Program-made: the position numbers and the translations under genes | In this document: positions 1 to 10,800 of the stretch, piece after piece | Layout of the letters: each line of letters opens with the position of its first letter | Numbering within the stretch: position 1 is the stretch's first letter | Origin: Tritrichomonas musculus | Taxonomy: Eukaryota; Parabasalia; Tritrichomonadida; Tritrichomonadidae | Assembly: GCA_039105265.1 (NCBI GenBank) | Contig: JAPFFF010000042.1 | Coordinates: 620,001 to 684,000 of the forward strand | Direction of reading: 5' to 3' | DNA: 64,000 bases | Notes under the pieces: generated by a model | Seen by the model: only the letters and a program-made list of their open reading frames with translations | The model's database searches: none | Told to the model about the DNA's origin: nothing

Positions 1-2133
1 AATCATGTCAATAAATAATATATTATAAATTTTTTGCTATATAAATAATCAATTATTTAAAGAAAATTCTAATATTGCTTTGAGAAAAACATATTTTAAT
101 ATTTTTTCTTTCAAAAAGGTAGATTCCATCTGAATAAATTCAATAAGATGCTTTAAAATATTGAATGATTATTATAATAAAATAAAAATGATAAAAAATG
201 ATATTCTTTTAAAAATTAAGGCTTCCAAAAGCTATATTTTAAATTCATTTTTTTAATTTTATATAGTTATATTGATTTTATAAACAAATTTTTAAATTTA
301 TGCGCCAATATAAATATGCAAATTTTTGGCCATCATGCAATTTTTCAATCAGTTTATTTAATATGTTAATAAAAACATGTGCATTAAATAAATTCATATG
401 CTCAAATTGTTAAATAATAGATTATTTTGTGGCTTTCAACCATGTTAAATTTTTCTAAAAATAAATATTGATTTATTTCGGAACTGTTTAATGTTTAATT
501 TAAAATCTCAGCATTAGTTTTTAAAGATTCATTTGTTAAATGTAATGATATTATTTTTTCAAAAAACAATTGCTGTTCTGTCCCTGACATAGACTAGCAA
601 GTTTCTCGAAAATATATAGAATTTTTAAAAATGTATGTAATCAATCAATTTTAATTGAATGAAGATCAAATTCAAAAATTGTCTTTTTTTCAATATACAT
701 AAAGTTTTAATGCTGAGAAAACAAAGTAAAAACAAATGCATTTCAATGATAAAATTTTAAATTGAATTTTTTGAGAAAATGAGTAAGTCTAAAATAATTT
801 TTTAAAAAGGAGCACGGGTAACCGTTTTTCGTACGTTAAGAAGCCTTCAAAAAACATTTATATCTTATTATAAAAACAAGAAAAAACAATATTTTTTAAA
901 TATATTGATTATTTATATTAGATAATATAATCCATAATGATACATTACATAATTATTTCAAGTGTGATGAAATAAAGTCCTAATGATGTTTTTTTTTTTT
1001 GATCATCCAAAGGACTTGTAAATTAATAGTTTTGATATTTTATTTTAGTGCTAAATGATAAAATGATATTATATCTTTTAAATGAAATTTATAGTAGACT
1101 TATAAATTTCCAAATCACATTTTTTATTTTTGAAATCCTGATAAATATTCTTTTCTGTTAAGTGTTTATTTACATTGATATTTTATTTTGTACCACGATT
1201 GGTGTTAATAATTCTATTATATTATAATTAATGTTTTGTTGATACGGAATTTTTATTACAAAATATAATTTTTTAAATATGTATTTATTTAATAAAGCAT
1301 ATTAAATATAGTATTTTCATTTTGGAGTTGAAAAGATAATAATTTCATGAATATTTATGTTTATTAAAAATCAAAGTTTTCGGAAAAATAATAACAAATA
1401 ATTGTTATATATAATCATACCAAGCAAATATAATTATTTATCTGCAGAAAAAATCAATTAATTATGATATTTATGTATTTTAATGATGTTTGGAGGTTCT
1501 ATGATATTTTATTATTAAATTTTAATAATAAAATAGACTATTATCTTTAATATAATGAAATTTCATTTTCAAAATAACTAAATACATAAGTAAATTCAGA
1601 ATAAAAAATGAATAAAATAAAAAAAATTGAGTAGTGAAAATAAATTATCGTTCAATTTGTCAACTTTTTGAATTATTTTTATACTTTGATATTTTTCTTT
1701 CATTTGTCGATAAATCGATTTATTTCTGTGTATTTACACCACTTCTATCAAACATGTAAAAACGTTTAGAATTAAAATTCGTACGTTAGTTCTGAAAAGT
1801 TAAACTTTTTGATAACTTCGATTTTTAAAACATGAATAATGTTTTTCCCCTACGATAGGTTTTTTTTTGGTCTATATAAAACTTGCTTAAAAACCAATAT
1901 ACTATATAATATTTCAATATGAAGTCGAAACGACGATTTTCAATAACCGCCAAAGTCGTGCTCCTTTTTTTTTAATTATTTGTGAATGTTTCATAATTTA
2001 TGTAATTATTTGGTTTATAATAGATATTCTAATATCGCCTATGAGTGATGATTGAAATGCAAAAAATTTGAATATAGGAGTATACTTATTTTGAATATGT
2101 TTTATTTATTTTATAATATTTTTGAGAGATATA
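1..2133. other. AT-rich intergenic stretch with scattered repeat motifs
   Basis: No convincing gene is visible on either strand. The stretch is A/T-rich with many short homopolymers. A 13-bp block AAAAAGGAGCACG at about 804-816 recurs inverted at about 1956-1968, with loosely similar A/T flanks. This could mark the ends of an old 1.15-kb element, but no clean target duplication is seen. The motif TACGTTA occurs at 832 and 1782, the same motif that forms the 32-bp repeats just upstream of the transposase gene. Confidence 0.5.
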
Positions 2134-2229
2134 TACGTTAAGTTCAGAATTTTTCAATGGACCTGTACGTTAGTTTCAGAAAAATACAATGAACATTTAC
2201 GTTTAATGTAGAAAACGTATTGCTGAAAT
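2134..2229 (+). repeat. three 32-bp direct repeats upstream of the transposase
   Basis: Three units start at 2134, 2166 and 2198, exactly 32 bp apart. Each begins TACGTT and continues with a related AG/CAGAA core. They end 16 bp before the transposase start codon. Further single copies of TACGTTA(A)G lie at 832 and 1782. Iterated motifs beside a transposase gene are often transposase-binding sites or part of its promoter; that role is inferred. Confidence 0.6.
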
Positions 2230-2245
2230 TCATCTCATTATTTCA

Positions 2246-2890
2246 ATGGCACCAAAGACAAAACAGGTTCGTCACTGCCAGAGCATTTCAAAAAAACGTT
2301 TTCAGGAAAAGGAGGATCCAGTTGTTCAGCCAAACCCAAAGCTTGATATGGACTTAATGGCTATCTCAGGTTTGTTGACAGGAAAAGGTTTTGTTGGAAT
2401 GAAAAAGCAAGCAAACTTACTAAACACTCCAACGCCATCAAAAAGAACATATTATTTGGCACAGCAAAAAATGGGGGAGCAGATAGTTGAAATTGTCAAA
2501 GAAGACTGCCTAAATTATGCAAGAAATATTCAAGATAATGCAAAATTGACCACCGATGGGCGGTGGAATCATCCACGAAATGGATCATCAGCAACTGTCA
2601 CTTTTTTTGATAATGAGAAAAGCAAGATTGGTTCCTTTGAAACGATGTCAAAGACCAAGGGAATATTTGCAGGGAATTATCAAGGCTCGTCTGGGAACAT
2701 GGAATCATTTGGTGTACAAAAAGCCCTAAATACACTGGAACCTTCAATTCGAGGGAAAAAGGTAGAAATCACTCATGATCATGATAACAAAACCCATGGC
2801 GTTTTAAAGAAATTGAATAACAATGATGTAACAGAAAGCCTTGATCCCGGTCACGCCGTCCAGGAAATTCGTAGAAAGGATAAATTGTAA
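2246..2890 (+). CDS. truncated Mutator/Kolobok-like DDE transposase
   Basis: This 214-aa frame resembles the Mutator-type transposase domain seen in many eukaryotic DNA transposons. The visible landmarks are DGRW near residue 104, where the first catalytic Asp is expected. Next comes a GSSGNMES stretch near 149, the usual SSGxME signature, and then THDHDNKT near 177, where the second Asp is expected. DPGHAVQEIRR follows near 201. The frame stops soon after, so the segment with the third acidic residue and the C-terminus are missing. Full-length relatives are commonly 400-600 aa, so this copy cannot be a complete enzyme. The ATG at 2246 follows a TCATTATTTCA stretch that fits a trichomonad initiator-like element. 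Immediately downstream is a 59-bp tandem duplication, which may be the event that scrambled the 3' end. Mutator versus Kolobok is not settled by what I can see. Confidence 0.6.
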   Translation: MAPKTKQVRHCQSISKKRFQEKEDPVVQPNPKLDMDLMAISGLLTGKGFVGMKKQANLLNTPTPSKRTYYLAQQKMGEQIVEIVKEDCLNYARNIQDNAKLTTDGRWNHPRNGSSATVTFFDNEKSKIGSFETMSKTKGIFAGNYQGSSGNMESFGVQKALNTLEPSIRGKKVEITHDHDNKTHGVLKKLNNNDVTESLDPGHAVQEIRRKDKL

Positions 2891-2902
2891 ATTATTGGAA
2901 GA

Positions 2903-3020
2903 TTAAATTTGAAGGAAATAATAAAAGAAAGCTATTAATAAGAATGAGAAGTATTGCAAACTTAAATTTGAAGGAAATAATAAAAGAAAGCTATTAATAA
3001 GAATGAGAAGTATTGCAAAC
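2903..3020 (+). repeat. 59-bp tandem duplication, two copies
   Basis: Two apparently identical copies, 2903-2961 and 2962-3020, start 13 bp after the transposase stop codon. No sequence differences are seen between them, so the duplication is recent or conserved by conversion. Confidence 0.85.
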
Positions 3021-3380
3021 TTTGTTTAAGCGCACATTGATCTTGAAATTTGGATGAATAAAAAAAAAGTTGATTTATCAACGTCAAAATAAATATAGAC
3101 AATATCCTCGTTGATTGGCTTAGATAGAATTCATTAATTGTTCAGGACCCAATCGCAAATTTCCAAATGTATGTAGTCTTTCGATTTTTTTAAAATAAAA
3201 ATATAATTGCTAGCATTTATTGAACAAGAATTAGAGTTGAGCTCTATCATACAATACTATATTTTGTTTTGTAATTCACTACTAATATCAAATCATTGCA
3301 AACGATTAGTTTTTCTTGTTAAAGATTCATATTTAGGTGGGCAGAAATTAAAGTTGAGTTTCAACTATTTTGCAAAAAAA
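3021..3380. other. AT-rich stretch without a supported gene
   Basis: A 63-codon frame at 3207-3398 opens only from TTG, has no family resemblance and runs into the tandem array. I do not count it as a gene. Nothing else is recognised here. Confidence 0.5.
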
Positions 3381-3540
3381 AATAATACAGTTTATTAACA
3401 TATAATACAGTATATTAACATATAATACAGTATATTAACATATAATACAGTATATTAACATATAATACAATATATTAACATATAATACAGTATATTAACA
3501 TATAATACAGTATATTAACATATAATACAGTATATTAAAA
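3381..3540 (+). repeat. 20-bp tandem repeat array, eight units
   Basis: The unit TATAATACAGTATATTAACA is repeated eight times in phase with only a few substitutions in individual units. The array is a simple minisatellite with no spacers, so it is not CRISPR-like. It begins at the end of a poly-A tract and ends next to an unusually GC-rich patch at about 3553-3635. Confidence 0.9.
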
Positions 3541-3682
3541 TCATGATTTCTGTAGTTCTATCCGGAATGCCCTGGCTGTAAGTTTATTTCGGGCCCATTA
3601 CCCGCCCATTGCCCGTTTCCCATCCCTAGTCAGTAAAGGTTACGTTTGGATATAAGAACCTAGGTTTTCCACATCATATTAA

Positions 3683-4266
3683 TTATATTAATAGGCTAGA
3701 TATATAAATAAATATTAAAATTTGGAAGAATTTGGTTAAATAAAGATAGTTCTCGTACCTCTTGTGAGTAAAAAAATTATGATTTATTAAAAAATTATCA
3801 CACAATTTTATAGTATTCAAAACTGATTGATATGTTGCAAAAACAGCAACTGCTGATGCAAACAAAATAATAAGATATATTATTATATATATAGGATTAC
3901 ATAATCCGTGATTCTACCGGAATTGGATAACATAAACAATTACTACCTATTGCACCACCAATAGCAAGAATTGGTTTAGCAGATGTTAAAAAGCAAGCAA
4001 TTATAAGTGGAACCAATGCATTTATTGATAGTATTATTGCTCTTCTAATTGGTGATAAGGAATTATGATCATTTCCGCCATCATGCGGAAATATTAGCAT
4101 TTTGTAAAATCTGCAAACTGTATTACTAATTACAGCTAAAACGCAGGTTAAAATAAATAAGAAAGCAATTTTGCTAATAATCATTAGAATATCATTTGTT
4201 TTAAAATTATTTAGCACATTTCCATCAGTTTTATCACCATAAATTATGTATCCTGAAGTGCCAACA
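3683..4266 (-). pseudogene. amino-acid transporter (AAAP/SLC38-like) C-terminal remnant
   Basis: The minus strand encodes the last membrane segments of an amino-acid/auxin permease-type transporter. It starts with GTSGYIIYGDKTDGNVLNNF, close to the family's GYLxFGxxTxxNxLLN loop. Membrane helices follow, including one ending GGAIGSNCLCYPIP, which matches the G(A/S)xGS...P helix near the family's C-terminus. The final helix, with AVAVFATYQSVLNTI, continues in another frame (3683-3865), so at least one frameshift separates them. A stop lies just upstream of GTSGY, and no N-terminal half is present. Intact members have about 400-500 residues and 10-11 helices; only about 170 residues are left here. 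This is a dead fragment of a host-type transporter gene. Confidence 0.65.
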
Positions 4267-4400
4267 TAAAATTCTCAATTTCTTAAATTTAAATAGTTTT
4301 GAAAACTTTTTGATAAAAAAACTTTTTGATAATAAGCAAAAAAAGTTTTTTAATAACACGAATAATTAAAACAGAACTTCTTTCTAATAATGCTTTTTTT

Positions 4401-5361
4401 TCATTTATCATAGCATCCTGGCATTATCCGTCTATAAAGTTTACGTCCTTTATCATCTGTTTTTACATATTCTAGCCTAAATTTCTTGAAAAATGACAAA
4501 TTTTTCAAGTAAGGCGGATGAGGCCCCCATCTCTTAAAATCAAAATCAACAAAAGGTGAAATATTTTCGTCACAAAACTTTTTGATCTGATCTTTTCTGA
4601 ATTTTTCGATGTCAGCATTTGAAGAGTTTTTCCCTTTATTTAATCTCTCATATTCCCATTCCCAGTAAGTGAGAGGCTTCCTACTTTTTGAAAATTCAAT
4701 ATTTTTATATATTGAATAAGGAGTCATTGATCCTCTGAAATATAAACGTTCTGCGTATTTGAATGATCCAGCATGCAACATATAAACACCTTTTGCCATT
4801 TTATTCTTTTGATTTGGAATTGTAGCAATATTAGTATCAGGATATTTATCTGTCTGCCTTTTCAAAAAATAGCCTCTTTTGAACAGCCTTTGTTCAGCAT
4901 TGTCTCCTTCTAACTTCCAGGGAAAAACGTGATCGATATCGCCATCAATTCGAGGAAGTGGATACCAAAGAATCTTAACTTCATTTTTTTCAGACTTCGG
5001 AATATTGCAAATTTTCATCTACTCGATATCCATGAATGTTTGGAAATTTCTTCATTAATTTTTGTATGATTTGTGGTGTTGAATCTGTACTACCATGATC
5101 AATTATAATTACTTCGCCAACGTATGGCGCAATTGATGAGATACTATCTTCTATGAGAAGCTCTTCATTTCGTGTAGCAACTGTTGCAGCTATATCATAA
5201 CAGACAAAATTTGGAGATGTGGTTGGATCAAGAGCTTTAAAAGCGCCAGAAGGCTCTGTTTGTGACATTAATATTATTAATATTAATAAAAGCATTGAAC
5301 TGAAAAAAACAAAGATGAGAGTTATTAAATTTGTGATCGCATTGAATTTGCTTTCGCCCAT
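4401..5361 (-). pseudogene. family 2 glycosyltransferase, internally deleted
   Basis: The upstream part (4990-5361, 123 aa) has a type II membrane anchor at about residues 12-32. It is followed by a GT-A nucleotide-binding start: VATRNEE, then EVIIIDHGSTDSTPQII. This is the classic GT2 pattern of N-E and I-DxGSTDxT. The frame ends at DENLQYSEV. The downstream part (4401-5018, 205 aa) begins in another frame and carries a C-terminal region with IDGDIDHVFPW and a Trp/Tyr-rich tail. The intervening segment, where the metal-binding DxD of GT2 enzymes should lie, is absent. The gene has therefore lost its active-site core as well as its frame. The two pieces overlap by about 29 bp. It lies beside another dead gene, in the same orientation. 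A functional two-part gene is very unlikely. Confidence 0.7.
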
Positions 5362-5680
5362 TATTTATTTAATTGAAGAAATAGATTGGAGGGAAAGATT
5401 CTTGTACCAATTATATTCAAAATAAAAATTTTGACCAAATAGAGATTCAAAAAATCATTAGATTGTTATATAGAAATCACAAAACTGTAGCATGCCTGCA
5501 TATATTTAAGAACATAAATGGAGATCCTTTAAATATAAGATGCATATTCAAAAATAAATAATTAAAAATCATACTTTATCAATATTTTATTTGATCAATA
5601 TGAAAAATGTTTAACTTTATTAACAAGAGTTTTTAACAAATGAAAAATTACGATAATAAAAAAACAATACAAATATTCAA
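5362..5680. other. AT-rich intergenic stretch
   Basis: About 320 bp between the dead glycosyltransferase and the 3' end of the BTB-like gene. No gene, repeat or motif is recognised. Confidence 0.6.
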
Positions 5681-6958
5681 TTATTGCTCGTTTCCATCAA
5701 GATTAACCAATGTATCTGCCATCTGATGTAGTTTTTTAGATATTTGTCGGAATTCTTCTATAAGTTCATTAATATCATCTTCATTTGGAACAAGCATATT
5801 CATCATTGCGTATAGAGACTTAAGTAACGATTCAAATTGTTTTGTCAATTCTAGTCCTTTAGCTCTTAAATCTGCATAAATAACTTTAGTCCCTGATATT
5901 TTTATTAATATTCTTTTCAAATTTTCACATTTTTGATCGAGGGATGACAAATTTGTGTTAATTGCATCTGTTATCGATTTGTATACAATAAATTGAGATA
6001 ATGATGGAGCTTTTTTATCAATAAATCCGGCAGAGTTCAGAAGTGACTGAGCTAATTTATATCTTCTTTGTCCAACTTCATTTAATTTAATGTCAGAATT
6101 TGTTTTTTGTTCCATTATTCTTTCATCTTCTTCACGGATAGCTTTCAATTCTTCTTCATGTTGAGAAAACTCTTGATTTACTTCGATAATTTGATTTTGA
6201 AGAGAAATGATTTCTGAAACGAGTCTTTGTGCAAGCATGATTGATTGAAATTGACCATCTAAAATATCATAATGTTCATTGGTTATTACTTGACGAATGA
6301 CATCATCTGGGATTTTGGAGATATCATCTGATGAAATGAAAAGGCTTAGCTGTTCTGGATCTTCATATTTTGAATAAAAAGCTTGACAACAATTTAAAGC
6401 AAATGAGTAACGACTTGAATCATTAGCGAATCGAGAGTTATCTGAGTGTATGATCTTAGATAATAATAAAGGATCTAAATTGAAAATTTTGCTTTCTTCA
6501 ATATCTTTAGTCTGTGATAAATGAAAACGAATAATCGGTTCAATATTTTCTTCAAAAAATGAAATATAATTGTTAGGAATATTTTCGTTTTCATTCAAAA
6601 TTCGTTGAATAATATTATCAACAGATAATGGACTATGAAGTGATTCTTCTGTTAGACTCTTTAATGATTGTATTTCTAGGAAAGTAGCAAAGATGAATAA
6701 AGCATAATCGTTATCAGGAGTAATATCAATTTTTTTCCCGTTTAAGAAAGATACAACAATTGAAAAAATATTAAATGGATCTGGTTGTTCAATCAAAATA
6801 GTATTTAGTTTGGGATTCTCAGTAATCTTCTTAGAAATATAATTAGATAACGAAGAAGCAAACTCTTTGTTTACTTTGTATTGTTTGCTACTAATTTTTA
6901 ATGTCAAGTCTTTTGGTAATTCTGATAGATAATGTGAAAGTTCGGAAGGAGACAACAT
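5681..6958 (-). CDS. BTB-like domain protein with coiled coils
   Basis: This 425-aa protein begins with a short leader and a region (about residues 15-115) built like trichomonad BTB/POZ-type domains. It has LKISSKQYKVNKEFASSLS, then a long helix, then PDPFNIFSIVVSFLNGKKIDIT and a following helix with ATFLEIQSLKSL. The middle is helical. Residues about 235-300 are Glu/Gln-rich with heptad spacing and look like a coiled coil, and another helical stretch lies at about 330-420. BTB domains dimerise and often recruit partners such as cullins; which applies here cannot be told. The ATG at 6958 gives a complete domain, and nothing in frame upstream looks coding. The gene is head-to-head with the small gene at 7179, 220 bp away. 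The fold call is by pattern only. Confidence 0.6.
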   Translation of the reverse strand: MLSPSELSHYLSELPKDLTLKISSKQYKVNKEFASSLSNYISKKITENPKLNTILIEQPDPFNIFSIVVSFLNGKKIDITPDNDYALFIFATFLEIQSLKSLTEESLHSPLSVDNIIQRILNENENIPNNYISFFEENIEPIIRFHLSQTKDIEESKIFNLDPLLLSKIIHSDNSRFANDSSRYSFALNCCQAFYSKYEDPEQLSLFISSDDISKIPDDVIRQVITNEHYDILDGQFQSIMLAQRLVSEIISLQNQIIEVNQEFSQHEEELKAIREEDERIMEQKTNSDIKLNEVGQRRYKLAQSLLNSAGFIDKKAPSLSQFIVYKSITDAINTNLSSLDQKCENLKRILIKISGTKVIYADLRAKGLELTKQFESLLKSLYAMMNMLVPNEDDINELIEEFRQISKKLHQMADTLVNLDGNEQ

Positions 6959-7178
6959 AATTTACAAATCCAAAATTTTGGAAAATTTTTTGCCATTTTT
7001 TTGAAATCGATATATCTATGGAAAATGATCATAGAATATATGTTTTTATATGAATTATAAATATATTTTTTTGTGAAATTAAGCAATATATATTATTAAA
7101 TAAAAATCATATTTATTCATTAAATCACGGAATTTAACGGACATTACATTTCAAGATCATTAAAATACGATTTTTAAT

Positions 7179-7619
7179 ATGTCAAGATCAGTAAAAAGTA
7201 ACTTTTCTTCAAGATCAAGAGGTGCATTATCGAACATTACCGAACATTGTCTCGATGAGGATGAATTATTCATGAAAATTTGCCAAATTCGTGAATCTTT
7301 TTCCATACCAAAATTAATCAAAAACAAAGATCTCAAAACAGTTTGTTGTGATATAACAAAGACAGGTAAAGTTACGCCAATCATAGAAACAGGATTAAAT
7401 TATACGATTATTTCTGTTTACTCAGTTATCGATACTTTCAATAATGAAAGTGTGGATCAAATTATACATCGTTGGCTTAGTGATTCAAATAAACGACCAG
7501 TTATTATATCTCCTGGTAATTATGGGGCTATTCATGTTGAATATAATAATGATCAAAAAACATCAGGAAAAATTGCTTTAATTGTGGCGTTAATTTACAG
7601 ACCAAAAACCCAGAAATAA
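7179..7619 (+). CDS. small protein, possibly CAP/SCP-like
   Basis: This 146-aa protein has no signal peptide or membrane segment. The N-terminus is Ser/Arg-rich. The C-terminal half reads VDQIIHRWLSDSNKRPVI, then a glycine-containing turn, then GKIALIVALIYRP. That layout (W-x-x-S, a basic residue, a strand, then a final hydrophobic strand) recalls the end of CAP/SCP/PR-1 domains, in which a WxxSxxHR motif precedes two strands. The usual His residues are not obvious and the domain would be short, so this is only a weak structural guess. The ATG at 7179 is preceded by TCATTAAAATA, a plausible initiator. The gene is divergent from the BTB-like gene and converges on the first BEACH gene, whose 3' end is 257 bp away. 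Confidence 0.45.
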   Translation: MSRSVKSNFSSRSRGALSNITEHCLDEDELFMKICQIRESFSIPKLIKNKDLKTVCCDITKTGKVTPIIETGLNYTIISVYSVIDTFNNESVDQIIHRWLSDSNKRPVIISPGNYGAIHVEYNNDQKTSGKIALIVALIYRPKTQK

Positions 7620-7875
7620 TTTTTTATTTATGATGATGAAATTTCTTTTTTTTATATTATATTCATAGAATGAGATACGATTTTGGCAAATGTTAGCCAC
7701 TTTGTTATTTGTTTCGGATTGTAATTATATAAAAGTAAATTCGTTATGCTAATTTTTTATATATATCTATACACAAAAATAAAAAATAAAGGAACAAATC
7801 AAAATAAACAAATAAGTATTAATTTTAAAAAAAGAAACCCACTTCTAAATTTAGTTTCAACACAGTAAAATCAGT

Positions 7876-10800
7876 TTAATAAGCATTAACAGCATTTTCT
7901 TTGCAGTAGCTACAGAGACCTAAAACCGAGCAAACAGGGCAAATAGGCTTACCACAATTCTTACAATGTTCAGTTTTTTCATTCAAACATTTTTCGCATC
8001 TTTCAATTTTATCAAATATCAAGAATGAATCCATTTTAATAATAATTGATCCACCTCTTTGATCATTAGCAATTATTGCCTGTGCTTCTCTATCAATGAA
8101 AATAGAAGAAACAGCTGCCCTTAGAAGTCCCTTATGAATTCCCATCAACTTTAATTCACCATTATTGGCCTTGCTTTCATCGTTATCTTTATTTTCGTTA
8201 ATTTCGTTATCAATACTATCAGAAATTTCTTTGTAATCTTCACCAGAGATCGCAACAGAATCTGTATCAATTTCTCCCAGCAAAGGAACGGCTACTGCGA
8301 AGAAGTAAATTGATCCCAAATTATCTCCAACAACAAGGACACGTTTATCAAAAGTGAAATCGAGGGGATAAAGAGCTATACTTGTAAAGTATACGAGATC
8401 TTTCCTTTCACAATTATTAAGAACAAACCTTCTCAAAACAGAAGTTCCATTTGTTTCGAATTGAAGGATTTTATCAATCAATAAAACCGTCACACAACCG
8501 TCAAAATCATCGTTAATCACATCAACGACATCACAACATCTCGAACAATTATTATCCATCAATTTATGATCAGTTTCTCTTATAACCGACTTTTCACCTA
8601 GTTCAAGATCGAACTCTCTTTGCTTCAGTCGTGTTGCGTAGCTCCAAATGACGAGTTTTCCGTTGTTTGTAACCGAGAACACGATCATGTCACGGGTTGA
8701 AATCTTAGAGAGAAGGATTTCACTATTTTGGGAGAATGTTGCAATCAGACGAATTCTTTGAGGAATTGATTTTTCATAGTCAATTCGGAGCACTTTTGCG
8801 AGTCCGTTATCATAACTTGCAACAACATAAGCGCCGTTATCAGAGATAGAGAAGTGGTTCAAATGATGGCCATCATTATCTTTATAGACGGCAATTAATT
8901 CTGATGATGAATTAAATTGAGAAGGTTGAATATTTTCAATGTTATCAGTTGAATTGAAAATTTTCGTTAGGTTGTTGTTGATTGAATTATTGATCTTTCT
9001 AATCGTCAAGACTTCGTCGCTTTCATAATTAACAACGAAAGAACAACCTTCAAGATTTTGTTCAACTGGCTGTGAAAAGATGTACGATGACAAATTGAAT
9101 GGAAACATCCAATTCTCATTGGATTGTGAATCAATTAAACTTTGATCAATGTATTTTTCAATTCCGTTTGGAATGATTGGAATTGATTGAATTGGAACGA
9201 TCAAACCGTCAGTATTAATTAACTTCCATCTTATTTCAATTTGACCAGAAGCAACATTCATTCCATCCTTCTTTTCATTAGTGTTGAAATGAATGAATCG
9301 CGTGCATTCATCAATTCCTGATCGTAAGAAATAAGGATCGTTAAGTTGACTTGAATTCAAAGTAAGATAGAATGAATAAAATGAATTTGGCTCATTTAAT
9401 GCATCTTTCTTTGTTTCATTCTTACCAACAATTGTTTGAATGATTCTTTTCTTTAGACTTCCAGGTCGACTTTTACTAATTGAATGCACATTCGTGCTTC
9501 TCTTCTCAAAAATGTTCACTTTGTTTAATACAAAGAACATTTGATAAAAACAATAAGCTCCATAAGGAACTTGTACTTTCAACGATCTAGAGAAATCTTC
9601 AACTGTTTTTGTGATTCTTACTGTTCGTGATGGATGATAAATTGTCTCAAAAAGTTGCTTTGGGCATTGTCCAAAATTGTTGACATGATCTTTAAAGACC
9701 TTTTTATCCATCGATGTTGTTTCCGGCGTTGAATCGTGATAAGAAGTTGGCAAGAAGATATTTTTACATTTCAATGCTTCTTCTCCTTTTTGTTTGTAAC
9801 CGAAAATAAGGTCAATCCAATCGTTCAAATTGGATGCTTCTTCGAGGAATTTCCGATTGACACTAACGAAAAGAGAAGAAGATAATTCAAGGTTATCTTC
9901 AGTTGTTGGAAGCTTAACATTTCCTGGTCGACAATTCAAGTTAGATTCATTAGTGAGACTCATTGGAATTGAATAAATTTCAGGAACTAATTCTTTGACA
10001 TCTGTTGGATTCAATGTTGATGCTGATATGTAAGCATTTGTGAAAGAACGAAAAGTCCTTGATTGCGCATCCCAACCATTATTTAACTCCCAAGTCAAAT
10101 AATTAAAAGGCGGCATTCTCATTAAATACCAAAGAATAATTCCCGGATTACTATAATGACAACCATAAAAGTAACCTTCTTTTAAGCCTTCGTAAATGTC
10201 GTCAAAATGCTTCGCTCTTTCAGAAGAAAGTTGTCCCATTGGCTTGGTCAAATCTCTAATTTTCAAATGATTTTGAATTAGTGCACAAATCCATGGAAAT
10301 ACTGGATATTGAGACAAATCAACAAAAGAACGACAGCCAAGCATATTTAAATAAATCAAATAATCAAAAGAAGAAATTTCATGTTCAAGCCAAAAGAGAA
10401 TTATTTCTTTAATTGGTGTAGCTATCATAAAGAATGAACTACGAGGCAAACTTTGAATATAACTATAATAAACATAACTTCCATTATTATTATTATTAGT
10501 CTTTTTATGTGATTGAAGTTGCGTTATATTAAAGTTATGAATAGATAAATTAAGATTATAATTATCATGATTATAAAAGTTTTCATTGTTATGAATAAGT
10601 GTGTTGTTACTGTATCGGTTAATAACATTGAATTTCTTAGATAAAATTAATTCAAGTTCTTTCGTGGATTTAAATACAAGAACAATGTTTGGATCATAAA
10701 TATAAAATAGTGATAATGATCTCTTTTCATGCAAGTAATAATGTTCATCGTATTTAACAAGCCTTCTGTCTTGGAATGTCAACACATAATGACCACAGAA

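Noticed and set aside
3207-3398. 63-codon frame
   Set aside because: TTG start, no family resemblance, and it ends inside the tandem array.
3381-3540. CRISPR-like regular repeats
   Set aside because: The units are directly adjacent with no spacers, and the organism is eukaryotic. It is a minisatellite.
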